From Candidatus Eiseniibacteriota bacterium (GTDB lineage: Bacteria; Arandabacterota; Arandabacteria; Arandabacterales; Arandabacteraceae): a DNA stretch of 7,844 nt. Position numbers and translations under genes: made by a program. Positions 6,104-7,844 of the stretch are shown one piece after another (the stretch's first letter is position 1; every line of letters begins with the position of its first letter). Under the pieces are notes generated by a model. The model did no database searches, had not been told where the DNA came from, and was given only the letters and a program-made list of their open reading frames with translations. The DNA lies in NCBI GenBank assembly GCA_030622265.1, contig JAUXGG010000060.1, positions 1 through 7,844 of the forward strand, written 5' to 3'.

Positions 6104-7844
6104 TTAGGTCGAAAGTAGTTTAAGATCCTCAGCAAGGCTCTGGCGTTTCGATAGCAAAGTCTGCAGTTGAGCGGCGTCACCTTCCTTTTCAGCGATCTGA
6201 ATCCGCTTGCGTAGCTTCGCGATCTCCCTGTTCAGCGCCTTGCGCTTTATGAACTGCACATGATCGGACACGATGCGTTCCGGATCCCCGGTGATGTCGC
6301 TCGAGATAGAGCAGTCTATGAGAACCTTCCTTGCCGCATCATCCTCGATACCAGACATAACGGCACTCGCATCGATGGCGAGATGCCTAGACTTTCTGTC
6401 GAGAATGACTTCGGCAATCGTCCTCAGCCTGCGATCTGTAAAATCTTCTGGCGAGATTGCACCCAGGATCCTGTCTGCAAACTCCGGTAGTCCGACCAAT
6501 ATAGAAATTATGGACTTCTCGATTCTATCGCAAGGGATAGAGTCTTCTTTCTCACTTTCCGGCTCCTCTTTCTCCCACCCTTCCCTCCTGCCCCGCCTGT
6601 CCCGGGACTGCCCCATCGAGGCCTGAAGCATCACCTCCGGGACGCCGCTCTGCTCGGAGAGCCGTTTAAGATCAAGCGCCATCCTCAAGGGATCGCCGAT
6701 CTTGCTTATTATCCCGAGGGCAAATCTCACAGCCTCCTCGATGTCACCCCCCGGTGACTGGGCAAGCACGAAATCCACATAATAGGGCGCCTGAGCGATG
6801 AGATCCTCCAGGGCCTCTCTTCCCTGCTCCCTTAAGAAGGAGTCGGGATCGTGGCCCTCGGGCATGGTGGCCACCCTGACCTTGAGCCCTCCGCGGACCG
6901 CCGGCCCGCAGGCCCTCAAGGCCGCAAGCCGCCCGGCCTGATCCCCGTCGTAAATCAAAACGGCCTCGCTCGAGTAGCGCCTCAAGAGCCGCCCCTGCTC
7001 GAAGGTGAAGGCCGTCCCGAGGGAGGCGACGGTATTCGATAGACCCTGAGCATGGAGGGGAATAACGTCCATATAGCCCTCCACCACGATGGCTAAGTCC
7101 CTGGTCCGGAGCTCATTCTTGGCCCGGTGCAGACCGTAGAGCATCTCCGACTTCCTGAAGAGCTTGGTCTCCGGGGAATTAAGATACTTGGGCTGGCCCT
7201 CATCCAAGACCCGACCTCCGAAGCCTAAGATCCGTCCGCCGGCGCTCGGGATGGGGAACATCAGCCTTCCCCTGAAAACGTCCCGGATCTCGCCGTCCCG
7301 CTCCATGGTAAGTCCCAGGGCTCTCAGCCCGGCCTCCTCGATCTTGCGCCGCCTGGCCTCCAGGACAAGCAAGTTGCCCGCCCTGGGCGCATAGCCTAAG
7401 AGGAAGTCCTTCTCGATTTCCTCATTCACCCCGCGTGACCTGAGATAGGACGTTGCCACAGTGCCTTCCTTGGTCGCGTGCAGCGCCGCGTGGTAGGCCT
7501 TGGCCGCAAACGCGTTGATCTTATATGCGACCGAAGTTTCCGAACTGTGGCCGGGCGTGACCTTGGGTACGGGAATATTGTAGCGCTTGCCGAGCGCGCG
7601 CACCGCCTCGGGAAAGGTCAGGCCCTCGATCTTCATCAGGAAGCTGAACACATTGCCGCCGGCGCCGCACCCGAAACAGTGGAATATCTGCTTCTCGGGG
7701 CTCACCATGAACGATGCGGTCTTCTCGGGGTGGAAGGGACAAAGGGCCTTGAAGTTCCGGCCCGACTGTTTCATCTGAAGGTGGTCGCCCACGACCTCGA
7801 CAATGTCCGAGCTCTCCCGGACTCTTTCGATCACATCTTCCGGA
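6104..7844 (-). CDS. dnaG: DNA primase DnaG (5' end cut by window edge)
   Basis: Primase that lays RNA primers for replication and docks on the replicative helicase. Counting from GTG 7834, the CHC2 zinc site is C32-x2-H35 ... C53-x2-C56 (LCPFHPEKTASF ... FHCFGCGAGGNV). The RNA-polymerase/Toprim core shows VVEGYMD with E252, YDGDQAG with D296 and D298, and HDPDSF (328-333). A charged linker (about 408-432, QSRDRRGRREGWEKEEPESE) leads to the helical helicase-binding domain (about 433-576). GTG 7834 is not the true start: the three preceding codons to the edge read P-E-D, so PEDVIERVRESSDIV matches the family's opening IPEEFIEEVR..DIV, and a few codons lie outside the window. Total length is therefore normal, near 580-590. 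All zinc and Toprim residues are intact. Confidence 0.98.
   Translation of the reverse strand, partial: PEDVIERVRESSDIVEVVGDHLQMKQSGRNFKALCPFHPEKTASFMVSPEKQIFHCFGCGAGGNVFSFLMKIEGLTFPEAVRALGKRYNIPVPKVTPGHSSETSVAYKINAFAAKAYHAALHATKEGTVATSYLRSRGVNEEIEKDFLLGYAPRAGNLLVLEARRRKIEEAGLRALGLTMERDGEIRDVFRGRLMFPIPSAGGRILGFGGRVLDEGQPKYLNSPETKLFRKSEMLYGLHRAKNELRTRDLAIVVEGYMDVIPLHAQGLSNTVASLGTAFTFEQGRLLRRYSSEAVLIYDGDQAGRLAALRACGPAVRGGLKVRVATMPEGHDPDSFLREQGREALEDLIAQAPYYVDFVLAQSPGGDIEEAVRFALGIISKIGDPLRMALDLKRLSEQSGVPEVMLQASMGQSRDRRGRREGWEKEEPESEKEDSIPCDRIEKSIISILVGLPEFADRILGAISPEDFTDRRLRTIAEVILDRKSRHLAIDASAVMSGIEDDAARKVLIDCSISSDITGDPERIVSDHVQFIKRKALNREIAKLRKRIQIAEKEGDAAQLQTLLSKRQSLAEDLKLLST

Noticed and set aside
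7832..7834. GTG as the dnaG start
   Set aside because: The codons before it (P-E-D) continue the conserved DnaG N-terminus, so the true start is beyond the window.

Overview
This is a bacterial chromosomal housekeeping segment. All recognisable genes lie on the minus strand, so transcription runs from the right end of the window to the left. In that order they are: dnaG (primase, 5' end cut off at the right edge), rpoD (primary sigma factor), a CAU-anticodon tRNA, tRNA-Val(CAC), a Nif3-family protein with a PII/CutA1-like insert, a coiled-coil C4 zinc-ribbon protein, a type I ribonuclease H with an extra N-terminal domain, the RNase P RNA (rnpB), and a Rel/SpoT (p)ppGpp enzyme cut off at the left edge. 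Nothing convincing lies on the plus strand; the long plus-strand frames there are antisense shadows.

The organism is a moderately GC-rich bacterium. Its sigma factor has region 1.1 and a long charged insert between regions 1.2 and 2, the architecture seen in proteobacterial and many other Gram-negative-type primary sigmas. RNase P RNA looks like type A. The order Nif3, zinc ribbon, RNase H is known from several phyla, including Actinobacteria (Mycobacterium tuberculosis Rv2230c-Rv2228c), so it does not fix the phylum. An uncultured lineage is plausible, but I cannot assign one from sequence alone.

Layout: (1) 7844-4304, dnaG and rpoD, 48 nt apart, probably one operon. (2) 4303-3955, a promoter directly behind the rpoD stop, two tRNAs with encoded CCA, then a leader holding a perfect 12-bp hairpin and a possible 45-codon ORF. 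(3) 3927-1535, nif3, zinc-ribbon and RNase H genes packed with an ATGA overlap and a 3-nt gap, clearly one translationally linked unit. (4) 1532-1153, rnpB, beginning 2 nt after the RNase H stop. (5) 1056-1, rel.

Together the genes cover priming of replication, housekeeping transcription, RNA processing (RNase H, RNase P and tRNA substrates) and the stringent response. I see no mobile element, CRISPR array or defence system. The most unusual points are a Nif3-family protein that seems to have lost all its metal ligands while keeping the PII-like insert, the hairpin and small ORF before it, and the RNase H/rnpB junction.
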